A stretch of DNA of 64,000 bases, taken from assembly GCA_964628385.1 (NCBI GenBank), contig CAZVOD010000014.1:1-64000 (forward strand), given 5' to 3'. The DNA is from JANQPA01 sp964628385 (GTDB taxonomy: Bacteria > Bacteroidota > Bacteroidia > Chitinophagales > Saprospiraceae). Position numbers and translations under genes: made by a program. Below, piece by piece: positions 52,957 to 60,868 of the stretch. Numbering within the stretch: the first letter of the stretch is position 1; each line of letters begins with the position of its first letter. The notes beneath the pieces are model-generated. The model was not told the DNA's origin. It made no database searches and saw only the letters and a list, made by a program, of their open reading frames with translations.

Positions 52957-53082
52957 CCAATATTTAGAGGAAGTTGTAAAGCATTTACCAGGAAAGTAGG
53001 AGTAGGAAAAGCTTATCTTGGCGAACTGTTCGAGTGAGCCGTCATTCCTTGAACATCCTTTTTAGCTTCGTTCAAAAATTCT

Positions 53083-53090
53083 TATTTTTG
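53083..53090 (+). promoter_or_regulatory. putative promoter -7 element of the ABC transporter unit
   Basis: TATTTTTG matches TAnnTTTG, with a T-rich segment (TTTAG) about 19 nt upstream. Predicted leader is about 110 nt. Confidence 0.45.
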
Positions 53091-53204
53091 AGTGTTGCAA
53101 AGTGGGGCTGTGTTGCGCAGATGATGCGGTAGCAATATTTCCCCAAAAAATCAGAACACTTTGAGCGTACACCGTATTAATAAGGTTGTAATCACACTAT
53201 AGTT

Positions 53205-53831
53205 ATGCTAAGAACAAGAGATCTTAAATTTACCTACGATGGTCAGCAAATGCTGGAATTTCAGGATCTGGAATGCCAGCGCGGCGAATCCTGGCTGTTG
53301 CTCGGGCAATCAGGAAGTGGCAAGACTACCTTACTCCATTTACTGGGCGGGCTACTTGACCCTAGTTCCGGAGAAATTACCGTAGCAAAAAAAAATATTA
53401 CCAGTTTGCATGGAGCTAAAAAGGATAAGTTCAGAGGGCAAAATATTGGTATTATTTTTCAAAAAGCCCACTTTATCCGGTCTGCATCTGTAGAAGAAAA
53501 TTTGATGATCGCCCAGAACCTGGCAGGCCTAAAACCCGATAAAAAGCGTATTAAAGACATTCTTGATTATCTTAATGTAGAGTATAAATACAAAGCCATG
53601 ACTCATCAGCTGAGTATTGGTGAGCAGCAAAGGGTAGCGATTGCCAGAGCTTTGGTTAACCGCCCTAATATCATCCTGGCCGATGAGCCAACTTCGGCAC
53701 TTGACGACGAAAACTGCGATCAGGTGATTAGCCTTATTCAATCTGTTTCCAGAGAAGTAGAAGCTACGTTGTTAATCGTAACCCATGACAATCGTCTGAA
53801 AGAACGCTTTCCCAACCAAATTCATCTTTAA
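53205..53831 (+). CDS. ABC transporter ATP-binding protein (LolD/MacB-like)
   Basis: 208-aa ATPase with Walker A GQSGSGKTT (near 34-42), Q-loop GIIFQKAHFI (near 84), a modified signature LSIGEQQRVAIARAL (LSGGQ is LSIGE here) and Walker B ILADEPTSALDDEN. It is compact, as expected of partners of FtsX-type permeases. It lies 13 nt before such a permease, with which it should form a transporter or lipoprotein-releasing/mechanotransmission complex in the inner membrane. The two CFFC proteins follow on the same strand. Confidence 0.93.
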   Translation: MLRTRDLKFTYDGQQMLEFQDLECQRGESWLLLGQSGSGKTTLLHLLGGLLDPSSGEITVAKKNITSLHGAKKDKFRGQNIGIIFQKAHFIRSASVEENLMIAQNLAGLKPDKKRIKDILDYLNVEYKYKAMTHQLSIGEQQRVAIARALVNRPNIILADEPTSALDDENCDQVISLIQSVSREVEATLLIVTHDNRLKERFPNQIHL

Positions 53832-53844
53832 AAAAGTCGTTATT

Positions 53845-55101
53845 ATGAATATTTTGCGATTGAGCATCAAAAATATACTCTTCAAACCGCTTTCTACTAC
53901 CTTAAGCCTCATACTCTTTGCTCTGGGCGTTGGTTTAATTTCCATTTTATTAATCCTGGGAAAGCAGGTGCAGGATAAATTTGATAGTAATCTGGCCGGT
54001 ATTGATCTGGTAATCGGAGCAAAAGGTAGCCCACTACAATTGATTTTGTGCAGTATGTATCATGTGGATAACCCTACCGGAAATATCGGTATCAAAGAAG
54101 CTACTCCCTTTCTGAGGGACAAGCATCCACTCATTGAAACATCCATTCCCCTTTCTTTGGGCGATAGCCATAAAGGGTATCGGATAGTAGGCACGACCGA
54201 CGAAATCATAGAGTTGTACGAAGGAAAAGTGGGAGAAGGAACTGTTTGGAATAAGCCCATGGAAGTGACCGTTGGAAGAGCAGTGGCCGAAGACCTGAAC
54301 TTATCAATAGGCGATGAGTTCTTTAGCTCTCATGGCTTTGTACAGGATGAAAATCTGGTTCACGATGAAGCCGGGTCTTTCAAAGTGGTAGGCATACTGG
54401 AACCTTCCGGTGCAGTAATCGATCAACTTATACTAACATCCCCGGAGAGTGTCTGGGCGGTTCATGAGCACGGCACAGAAGAGGCGGAAGCTTCTGATAG
54501 TACCGGTGGGCATGTTCACTACGAAGAATTAAAGCCGGTTATTGAATACCAGGAAAAGGATATTACTTCTATTTTGATCAAATTTAAGGGGCGTAACTTT
54601 CAGGCGCTTAATATGCAGCGCTCTATTAACGAAAATACAGAAATGCAGGCTGCTACTCCAGCCATTGAAATCAATAGGCTGTACAGCAATCTCGGCGTAG
54701 GGATCGATGCACTCAATGTTCTGGCACTGGTCATAGTGATTGTTTCTGGCTTGAGTGTATTCATTTCATTGTTTTCGTCTCTGAGTGACAGAAAATACGA
54801 GTTGGCATTGATGAGAACAATGGGGGCCTCCCCTGTAACACTGTTCCTTTTGATTATTTTGGAAGGCGTTCTGCTTGCCTTGTTAGGATATATTTTGGGA
54901 ATTGCCATTAGCCATATTGGGATGGAAGTGTTAGCAGGGTTTATGAAAGATTCTTATCGCTACTCTTTCTCTGGAATGGTTTTTTTGCAAAAAGAAATAT
55001 TACTATTGGCAGGAGCTATAGGAGTAGGATTCGTTGCAGCTGTCATCCCGGCTATTCAAGCCTCCCGGACGGATATTTCTACTACCCTTTCTGAGGGGTA
55101 G
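53845..55101 (+). CDS. FtsX-type ABC transporter permease with His-rich periplasmic loop
   Basis: 418 aa in the MacB/FtsX layout: one TM helix near 17-40, a large periplasmic domain, then three TM helices (about 283-310, 325-355 and 375-405). The periplasmic domain carries a His/acidic loop with H207, H209, H223 and H225 (AVHEHGTEEAEASDSTGGHVHYEEL), plus a HDE cluster near 173. Such loops commonly bind zinc or copper. FtsX permeases usually move lipoproteins or act mechanically rather than translocating metal, so a metal-linked function here is inference from the loop and neighbours. The stop codon overlaps a small ACTACCC/GGGTAGT hairpin at 55081-55102. Confidence 0.9.
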   Translation: MNILRLSIKNILFKPLSTTLSLILFALGVGLISILLILGKQVQDKFDSNLAGIDLVIGAKGSPLQLILCSMYHVDNPTGNIGIKEATPFLRDKHPLIETSIPLSLGDSHKGYRIVGTTDEIIELYEGKVGEGTVWNKPMEVTVGRAVAEDLNLSIGDEFFSSHGFVQDENLVHDEAGSFKVVGILEPSGAVIDQLILTSPESVWAVHEHGTEEAEASDSTGGHVHYEELKPVIEYQEKDITSILIKFKGRNFQALNMQRSINENTEMQAATPAIEINRLYSNLGVGIDALNVLALVIVIVSGLSVFISLFSSLSDRKYELALMRTMGASPVTLFLLIILEGVLLALLGYILGIAISHIGMEVLAGFMKDSYRYSFSGMVFLQKEILLLAGAIGVGFVAAVIPAIQASRTDISTTLSEG

Positions 55102-55160
55102 TATGTGTATTTTGGAGAAGATAGAATCGACATTTACAACTGAATCAAAGACGAAGTAGT

Positions 55161-55168
55161 TATATTTG
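55161..55168 (+). promoter_or_regulatory. putative promoter -7 element of the CFFC gene pair
   Basis: TATATTTG is an exact TAnnTTTG 29 nt before the first CFFC gene. No clear -33 box. It may allow the pair to be expressed apart from the upstream ABC genes. Confidence 0.45.
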
Positions 55169-55196
55169 GTGTGGATCAAGTTAATTTTTTTCATAA

Positions 55197-55655
55197 ATGA
55201 ATTTTTTGATAAATAAAAAAGTTGGCTTTTGGGTTTTTGCCTTGTTTGTATTAAGTACTGCAAAAGCGCAGTACGGTGACGGAACCTGGCAAATCCTGGC
55301 TACCGTACAGGTAGAAAAAGAGATGGACCCCAACACAGGGCTGGAGACCTATAAGCCAACCTATGGGCCAATGATCAGCGCTATAGAGGGACAAGAGGTG
55401 AAAGTAAAAGGCTATATTATTCCTCTGGAAGGCAAGCGACAGCAGAGTCAGTTCATGTTTTCGGCCTTGCCATACAGCAGTTGCTTTTTTTGTGGTAAAG
55501 CAGGTCCAGAATCCGTCATGGAGGTTTTTATGAAAGATAGTGAAGCCCTCAGGTTTGTCGATCATGCGGTAGTGCTGAAAGGAAAATTACGGCTTACTAA
55601 TGGCTCTAATCAGGGGCTTTTATACAGATTAGAAGATGCAATTAAAATTGAATAA
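55197..55655 (+). CDS. exported CFFC protein (DUF3299-like), copy 1
   Basis: 152 aa with a signal peptide (KVGFWVFALFVLSTAKAQ). The core has a beta-strand KVKGYIIPLEG (near 69-79) and a metal- or disulfide-type CxxC, C96-F-F-C99-G, in SALPYSSCFFCGKAGPESVMEVF. It ends with a beta-rich OB-like layout (VVLKGKLRLTNGSNQGLLYRLEDAIKIE). The layout resembles DUF3299 proteins, which accompany FtsX-type ABC genes and zinc-linked loci in Proteobacteria, but the assignment is tentative. A paralogue follows after 12 nt. Predicted periplasmic. Confidence 0.68.
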   Translation: MNFLINKKVGFWVFALFVLSTAKAQYGDGTWQILATVQVEKEMDPNTGLETYKPTYGPMISAIEGQEVKVKGYIIPLEGKRQQSQFMFSALPYSSCFFCGKAGPESVMEVFMKDSEALRFVDHAVVLKGKLRLTNGSNQGLLYRLEDAIKIE

Positions 55656-55667
55656 AACTTATTGGTT

Positions 55668-56126
55668 ATGAATAGAATTATCGGTTTAACAATGTTTGCT
55701 GCCATTTTACTGAGCAGCGTTTCGCTAAGTGCTCAATCTGGCAACTTATCCATCTGGAAAGATCTTTCCAAGATCACCTTTAAGAAAGAGTATGATGAAA
55801 TGATGGGTTTTAAAGTAGATGTACCTGTATTTAGCGATAAGGTAAAGCAGATGGATGGTAAAAAAGTTAAAGTAAAAGGCTATATCATTCCTGTAGAGGG
55901 CTACAAAAGTCATAAAGAATTTATTTTCTCCGCTTATCCTTACAGTATGTGTTTCTTCTGTGGCGGAGCAGGTCCCGAAACGGTTATGGAAGTATATGCT
56001 AGTGAAGAGATCGAATACACAGCAGAGGCCATTACTGTAGAAGGAAAATTAGAATTGAACGACTCAGATATTAATCGCCTGATCTATGCCTTACAAGATG
56101 CTAAATTGGTGAAAGAAAATAATTAG
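55668..56126 (+). CDS. exported CFFC protein (DUF3299-like), copy 2
   Basis: 152 aa from the ATG at 55668, with signal peptide (LTMFAAILLSSVSLSAQ). It is paralogous to the preceding gene: both have VKGYIIP-x-EG, a shared FSA(L/Y)PYS(S/M)CFFCG motif with C95 and C98, AGPE(S/T)VMEV and a C-terminal gKL.LnDs...LiYaLqDA strand pattern. The tandem duplication with kept CFFC suggests paired binding sites or a heterodimer. It is the last gene of the plus-strand unit that starts with the ABC ATPase. Confidence 0.68.
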   Translation: MNRIIGLTMFAAILLSSVSLSAQSGNLSIWKDLSKITFKKEYDEMMGFKVDVPVFSDKVKQMDGKKVKVKGYIIPVEGYKSHKEFIFSAYPYSMCFFCGGAGPETVMEVYASEEIEYTAEAITVEGKLELNDSDINRLIYALQDAKLVKENN

Positions 56127-56223
56127 AATTGTTTCGAAAGTAGCCACGCCACTGTGAATACCTTCAGAATAGATAGTAGCCACTTCATGGTATATGCTTT
56201 CTGTGATTAGAGAAAGGCGCAAT

Positions 56224-56691
56224 TTAGCAACAGCCGGATCCGGGTTCACAAGTCTGAGTGGTTTTGAGCTGTCTTAAGCTTACTTTGGGCTTTTCTTGAG
56301 GAATACCGCAGCTATCTTTTGCCAGACAGTCAGTTTGCTTGGAGGTTAACAAAAAATTGGAGCCATCAAAGTCAAGCCCAAACTTTTGAATCGTCAACCC
56401 CTGGTATTCAACTTCTATTTCAAGGCCTTCGAGGCCCAGTGTTCTTTCGGATAACTCAATAATCTTAACTAATTTGCCTGGATGTAGCCTGTGGTCATAG
56501 TCATTCGCATTCCATAACTGAAAATTGACCACTTCCTCTTTGCGTACTGTCCCTCCGCAGTCAATAAAGTGCTTGGTTACTTTGCCTACTTCAGTTACGT
56601 GGAAATGCCCCGGTACAAGCGCTCCATCCGGTAGCTGAAATGCTATAGTGTCTAATCTCTCTAGGTGTTTTTTGATTTGCGATAGTGTCAT
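56224..56691 (-). CDS. DUF6428-like protein with cysteine-rich tail
   Basis: 155 aa, soluble. The body (about 1-115) looks like an alpha/beta domain: TLSQIKKHLERLDTIAFQLPDGALVPGHFHVTEVGKVTKHFIDCGG, with a conserved GHFH. It fits my memory of DUF6428, a family often beside arsR-type regulators. The tail has six cysteines (DCLAKDSCG near 120-127 and CEPGSGCC at the end), suggesting metal or arsenical binding. It converges on the CFFC gene pair and starts 20 nt after a perfect 16-bp palindrome. Function unknown. Confidence 0.65.
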   Translation of the reverse strand: MTLSQIKKHLERLDTIAFQLPDGALVPGHFHVTEVGKVTKHFIDCGGTVRKEEVVNFQLWNANDYDHRLHPGKLVKIIELSERTLGLEGLEIEVEYQGLTIQKFGLDFDGSNFLLTSKQTDCLAKDSCGIPQEKPKVSLRQLKTTQTCEPGSGCC

Positions 56692-56710
56692 GTCAAAAAT
56701 TTTCTTATTC

Positions 56711-56726
56711 TATTATTGCAATAATA
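56711..56726. promoter_or_regulatory. 16-bp perfect palindrome, candidate operator
   Basis: TATTATTGCAATAATA reads identically on both strands. It lies 20 nt upstream of the DUF6428-like start codon, the right place for a repressor site. The Cys-rich gene and nearby putative metal-linked ABC locus suggest an ArsR- or Fur-family regulator, but no regulator gene is adjacent. Confidence 0.45.
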
Positions 56727-56830
56727 CGATATAAAGGAGCAACTAGCAAGCCAACTGATCGAAAAGAAACTCCGTGAATTAAAATACTGGAAATTTTTAT
56801 TGAAGCAAGTCTAAAACAGAGCAGAGTGAT

Positions 56831-56856
56831 CAACCGCTAACCCGGGTTAGCGGTTG
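56831..56856. repeat. 26-bp perfect palindrome after the PepSY-like gene
   Basis: Arms 56831-56843 and 56844-56856 are perfectly complementary with no spacer (centre CCCGGG). On the plus strand it is followed by GTAATTTTTT. On the minus strand, where the PepSY-like gene ends 9 nt earlier, no U tract follows. It may be a terminator, most canonical in plus orientation, or a protein-binding site. Confidence 0.7.
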
Positions 56857-56864
56857 GTAATTTT

Positions 56865-57239
56865 TTAAAGATCAGATCCAAGCGCAAGGATCTTACCTTC
56901 AGGTGAGATATGAGCTTCAAACCCAAGGTCTACCTCGTACAAAACATCGCCGTCTTCATTTTCGACACGCTCTGCTTCGATGATCTCACAGTAAGGGTAA
57001 GCTTCCTCAATCGCATTGATGACCGCTTCCGGTAGCTCCTCTACATCAATTTCGTATTCTATTTGTACAATATTTCCCTCGGCATCAAAGGTAACTTCCA
57101 CCTCTTTGCCATTAACCGAGAAGTCCGCTTCGTATTGTGCTTCCATTTCCCATTCGCTGGGCGTAATACCCGGAAATTTTTCATGAAATGCAGCGATAAC
57201 TTCTTTGGGAACACCCATTGAATCTAATTTTTTGCCCAT
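56865..57239 (-). CDS. PepSY-like acidic protein
   Basis: 124 aa from the ATG at 57239 (MGKKLDSMGVPKEVIAAFHEKFP). It has two repeats of the PepSY-like pattern: a helix (PKEVIAAFHEKFPG; PEAVINAIEEAYP) followed by a beta-strand hairpin (WEMEAQYEADFSVNGKEVEVTFDAEGNIVQIEYEI; ERVENEDGDVLYEVDLGFEAHISPEGKIL). No signal peptide, and very acidic. This matches the PepSY-like/DUF2874 putative beta-lactamase-inhibitor-like family, whose exported members bind metal or peptidase partners; this one seems cytoplasmic. Single-gene unit bounded by the 26-bp palindrome. Confidence 0.72.
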   Translation of the reverse strand: MGKKLDSMGVPKEVIAAFHEKFPGITPSEWEMEAQYEADFSVNGKEVEVTFDAEGNIVQIEYEIDVEELPEAVINAIEEAYPYCEIIEAERVENEDGDVLYEVDLGFEAHISPEGKILALGSDL

Positions 57240-57597
57240 TTTTAATACTTTAAGGATAAACAAATAAGAGATTTAAGAATGAAAATAAATTTACATAAAT
57301 TAAAAATACAAGAATACAGCCATTTTATTTTTTGCTTTTAGTTGAGTACAAAAAAGAGGAAAAAGAAAAGCGCATAAAATTTGAGGGTGAAGATGCCGAT
57401 ACAGAAATAATAAGTTGGTATATTTTCATTTTCTTGCAACCGTATTTTGGGTTTCACCCTCTAGTTTTGATGCGCATTGATGCTGGTTTCAGGTGTTCTA
57501 AACCACGGCCACTCCATCGAGTTCAGCAAGAGCTGATTTTAGTATTTGTTAGCCAAAGAATAAAGTCATTTGATATTAAAAAATAGGCCAGAATGAC
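57240..57597. other. 358-bp intergenic region
   Basis: AT-rich sequence between the PepSY-like start and the methyltransferase-like stop, both minus. An inverted repeat GAGGGTGAA / TTCACCCTC (near 57383 and 57453) encloses about 60 nt and may be incidental. The 84-codon plus ORF at 57332-57586 has no recognisable features and is not called. Confidence 0.45.
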
Positions 57598-58605
57598 TCA
57601 GTTTATGACTTGCACGAGCATCTCTGGGGTTTCGTTTAGAATATACTGAGTGGATATCACGACTTTTTGATCTGATTGCTTATCAATGATTGCCTTCAAG
57701 AGCGGAGCGTTGAGTCCACTTTCATTGGTATGTAGATGAATATCCTCAAAAACCTGAATCTCAGTGATCAGGTATAAATGTTTAGCTATCAATGATTCAT
57801 TGTTATTTATGGTGATGTTTTTTGTTGGAAAATGAAAAGGTTGATTTCTTGACCATACACTGGGCATGGCACAAAGGTCAGCTTTATTCAAGGTAAAGAT
57901 ATCAGCTATTTTTTCAAACTCGGGTTCATTCTGGTCTGGTGCTATTGCCGGATTGTTTTTGAAGGCCAGAGAAAGGGTGATATTTTGGGGAATAAAAACG
58001 GTAGATGGCTTCGTTTGCCTGGCGAGATTCATAAAAATGGCGACTTGTTGCTCATCTTCCAGTCCGGCTTGCATAGTTTCGCTAATCACTATATCATAAC
58101 TTTTATTCACAGGGATATCATAGGTGGCGGCATCGGTCAGCAGGAAACTAAAGTCATCACTTGAAAAGCTCAGGTTGCTTAGCAGTGTCCTCAATATCCT
58201 TATGCTAAGAGGGTTAATCTCCATTAAATCACAATCAATCACATTTTCCCACTTGAAAAGGAGTGGAAGAATCAACGCTGCATAGGGCCCGGTTCCGGCA
58301 TAAAGCAACTGTATGTTTGCCTTTTTTTTGTGTACTAATTCATCAATAGCTTTGTCGATACCCCTGATGAACTGCCTGGTTCTCAGCGGATCATTTACAC
58401 AATATTCTGCCCAGAATACGCCAATTGCATTCCCCGTGGCAGATTGGATGTCATCTCGGCCACTATCATCTTCAAAATCAATTTCTGAGTGCTCTATCAG
58501 AAAGTTCCTGTATTCCTTTATTGAGACATCCAGGGTATCATGATCAATAGTAGGCTCAAAAAAGGGCGCTGTTATTCGGAGGATTTCCTGCTTAAAGTCT
58601 TTCAT
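57598..58605 (-). CDS. SAM-dependent methyltransferase-like protein (PRMT-type layout)
   Basis: 335 aa, cytoplasmic. Residues about 95-215 form a class I methyltransferase core: motif I LLYAGTGPYAALILP (near 99-113), an acidic end of strand 2 (CDLMEINPLSIRILR), and a post-motif region YDIVISETMQAGLEDEQQVAIFMNLAR that mirrors the double-E loop region of protein arginine methyltransferases, with the hydrophobic strand TVFIPQNITLSLAF following. The C-terminal about 120 residues are beta-rich, as the PRMT barrel would be. Substrate unknown and some family positions are not conserved, so small-molecule methylation is equally possible. Confidence 0.65.
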   Translation of the reverse strand: MKDFKQEILRITAPFFEPTIDHDTLDVSIKEYRNFLIEHSEIDFEDDSGRDDIQSATGNAIGVFWAEYCVNDPLRTRQFIRGIDKAIDELVHKKKANIQLLYAGTGPYAALILPLLFKWENVIDCDLMEINPLSIRILRTLLSNLSFSSDDFSFLLTDAATYDIPVNKSYDIVISETMQAGLEDEQQVAIFMNLARQTKPSTVFIPQNITLSLAFKNNPAIAPDQNEPEFEKIADIFTLNKADLCAMPSVWSRNQPFHFPTKNITINNNESLIAKHLYLITEIQVFEDIHLHTNESGLNAPLLKAIIDKQSDQKVVISTQYILNETPEMLVQVIN

Positions 58606-58704
58606 TGAGAAGTTTCTATTTTAATACCTACGAAACTAATTTCAGCTTTTTTTCGCTCCACAGCCCTGCTATGAAACTCACAAGCAGTTTCATTTTCATT
58701 GTCC

Positions 58705-58718
58705 CAAATGTATTTTTG
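58705..58718. promoter_or_regulatory. overlapping divergent -7 elements
   Basis: CAAATGTA (58705-58712) reads TACATTTG on the minus strand toward the methyltransferase gene, and TATTTTTG (58711-58718) reads plus toward the efflux adaptor gene. Both match TAnnTTTG and overlap by 2 nt, so RNA polymerase could serve only one at a time. The -33 elements are weak. Confidence 0.45.
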
Positions 58719-58839
58719 CCATCAAGAATAAAATCTAAATAGGCTCCAAAATATTCCTAAATCTGAAATTTAGCAGATTTAATTAAAACAAAATTTACCT
58801 AATACCGTTATGTAATTGTACCTAACAACATTAGGCATA

Positions 58840-60084
58840 ATGGATAAAGAAATAAAAAAGAAAAGTAACAAGTTAGTCTGGAAAATAGCTGCCGCCATAT
58901 TACTACTGGCCTTGACGGGATATACCGTTGTTTCTGCTATGGATAAAGCTACCATGACCATAGAAAAAGACAGGGTTTTATTCACTGAAGTCAGGAATGA
59001 TCAATTTTATGAGTACATCAGCATTACCGGTAATATTGAGCCGGCCAACAGCTATTTGGTTGACAGTAAAATTTCTGGAACTGTACAACGGGTGATGGCC
59101 GAATCCGGTGATGAACTACTGGAAGGAGATACATTGCTACAGTTAGTAAATGCTGATTTGCGCCTGGAGGTAATGCAGCGGGAATCGCAACTGATCGAGC
59201 AGTTAAACAACCAGGCGCAGACCAAAATTTTGCTCAATCAAAACAACCTCAGTCAACGAGAGCAGGTTATTGAGATCAATTACCAGATTGAGCTCCAGAC
59301 TCAGCTTTACGAAAGGAATAAGCCCCTTTTTGAGCAAGGGGTCATTTCTGAGAGCACTTTTGAGCCTATTGCCAGTCGATACGAATACTTACAAAAGAGA
59401 AGAACACTCATACAGCAAACCTACCAGACTGATTCTATAGCCCGGAGCATACAACTGCGTCAGATTGATGATTCTGAAGTTCGCATAGCTGATAATCTGG
59501 ATGCGGTACAACAAATTCTGAACCGCCTTTACATTATTACGCCCGTTGGCGGGCAGCTCAGTGATTTTGAAATACAGGTAGGAGAGGCCGTTGAAAGTGG
59601 TCAACGACTGGGGCAGGTATTTAGCTTGAAGCGTCCCAAAATTACGGCTGAGGTAGATGAATTTTACCTCAATAAAGTGGCTGTGGGCCAGCCTGGTATT
59701 ACAGTCATCAACAACGACACTATAGATTTGGTGGTGGAAAAGGTTTTTCCTTCGGTTGAAGAGGGCGCTTTTCAAATTGAAATTGGCCTCAGAGCACCGG
59801 ATTCGACCGGTCAGCAGTTTATTAAGGGTCAAACACTGAGGATCAGCCTGTTTTTTGGGCAACCTTCGGAGACTGTACTTTTAGCTAGCGGCAATTTTTA
59901 TAATTCTACAGGGGGCAACTGGGTCTATGTGGTAAACGGTGATCAGGCAGAAAAGAAAAATATCAAGCTGGGTAGGCGCAACCCAAAGCATTTCGAAGTG
60001 CTGGAAGGGTTAAAACCGGGAGAGAAGGTCATTATTTCCAGTTATGATAACTATAAAAATTACGAAACTATTAAACTCAACTAG
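58840..60084 (+). CDS. HlyD/MacA-type periplasmic adaptor subunit
   Basis: 414 aa from the ATG at 58840 (an upstream in-frame TTG exists). A single TM anchor (KIAAAILLLALTGYTVVSA) is followed by a lipoyl half-motif (ITGNIEPANSYLVDSKISGTVQRVMAESGDELLEGDTLLQL), a long coiled-coil hairpin (about 110-215), the second lipoyl half (LYIITPVGGQLSDFEIQVGEAVESGQRLGQVF) and beta-barrel domains. It should connect the inner-membrane ABC proteins to an outer-membrane channel, which is not visible in this window. The ATPase gene starts 2 nt after its stop. Confidence 0.9.
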   Translation: MDKEIKKKSNKLVWKIAAAILLLALTGYTVVSAMDKATMTIEKDRVLFTEVRNDQFYEYISITGNIEPANSYLVDSKISGTVQRVMAESGDELLEGDTLLQLVNADLRLEVMQRESQLIEQLNNQAQTKILLNQNNLSQREQVIEINYQIELQTQLYERNKPLFEQGVISESTFEPIASRYEYLQKRRTLIQQTYQTDSIARSIQLRQIDDSEVRIADNLDAVQQILNRLYIITPVGGQLSDFEIQVGEAVESGQRLGQVFSLKRPKITAEVDEFYLNKVAVGQPGITVINNDTIDLVVEKVFPSVEEGAFQIEIGLRAPDSTGQQFIKGQTLRISLFFGQPSETVLLASGNFYNSTGGNWVYVVNGDQAEKKNIKLGRRNPKHFEVLEGLKPGEKVIISSYDNYKNYETIKLN

Positions 60085-60086
60085 AT

Positions 60087-60809
60087 ATGACAATTAATGG
60101 TCAAAAGCAGCCTGTGATTGAAATGCGGGACGTGTACAAATATCACTACACCGAAAAGCTTGAAACAGCTGCTATTAATGGAGTAGATCTGGATATTCAC
60201 AGTGGAGAATTTGTGGCTATCATGGGTCCATCAGGCAGTGGTAAATCTACTTTACTGAATCTTATTGGTATGATAGATAATGTGTCTTCAGGAACTTATC
60301 TATTCAAAGGACAAGATATTTCCAACCTTTCTAAGAGAGCTAAGTCCAACTTGAGAAAGGGCAATATTGGCTTTGTTTTCCAAAGCTTTAACCTCATTGA
60401 TGAGCTTACAGCTTACGAAAATGTGGAATTGCCACTCATTTATTTGAAAATGCCTTCCCGCGAGAGAAAAAAGAGAGTAGAAGAAGCGCTGGAAAACCTT
60501 GAAATGATGCATAGGAAAGATCACTATCCACAGCAACTTTCCGGGGGGCAACAGCAGCGAGTGGCTATAGCCAGAGCGATAGTCATACAGCCATCTCTGA
60601 TTCTGGCAGACGAACCCACGGGTAATCTGGATTCAGAAAACTCAAAGACTGTGATGAATAAGCTCAATTATTTTCATCAGCAGGGGGCAACAATCGTCAT
60701 GGTGACCCACTCCGAGGAGGATGCCAGCCATGCCCAGCGTATTATTGAGTTATTTGATGGGAAAACCCTGCTTTCTGAAAAGCAGTATCTAAAGGCCAAT
60801 CAGGAATAA
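60087..60809 (+). CDS. ABC transporter ATP-binding protein (MacB-type)
   Basis: 240 aa. Walker A GPSGSGKST (near 49-57), Q-loop IGFVFQSFNLIDELTAYENVELPL (typical of MacB/LolD), signature LSGGQQQRVAIARAI and Walker B LILADEPTGNLDSENS. It starts 2 nt after the adaptor gene, so translational coupling is likely. It should energise the FtsX-type permease encoded two genes downstream. The group (adaptor, ATPase, PadR, permease) reads as one operon. Confidence 0.95.
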   Translation: MTINGQKQPVIEMRDVYKYHYTEKLETAAINGVDLDIHSGEFVAIMGPSGSGKSTLLNLIGMIDNVSSGTYLFKGQDISNLSKRAKSNLRKGNIGFVFQSFNLIDELTAYENVELPLIYLKMPSRERKKRVEEALENLEMMHRKDHYPQQLSGGQQQRVAIARAIVIQPSLILADEPTGNLDSENSKTVMNKLNYFHQQGATIVMVTHSEEDASHAQRIIELFDGKTLLSEKQYLKANQE

Positions 60810-60868
60810 ACACGCCCTTTGTGGGTATTGGAAAAAATAAAAAAATCAGCATTAAATCAATATAACAT

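Larger units (their letters stand above)
52900..53204. other. 305-bp divergent intergenic region, ileS / ABC transporter
   Basis: Contains opposed -7 elements, one for ileS at 52949-52956 and one for the ABC unit at 53083-53090. No T-box-like or leader-peptide structure was recognised in front of ileS, and no palindromic operator near the ABC unit. Confidence 0.5.

Noticed and set aside
53387..53395. A9 run in the ABC ATPase gene as a second programmed slippage site
   Set aside because: It falls early in the ATPase before the signature and Walker B motifs, so slippage would give a non-functional fragment; it serves better as a control for the dnaX run.
57332..57586. 84-codon plus-strand ORF upstream of the PepSY-like gene
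   Set aside because: Composition and lack of any motif suggest chance; both flanking genes are on the other strand.
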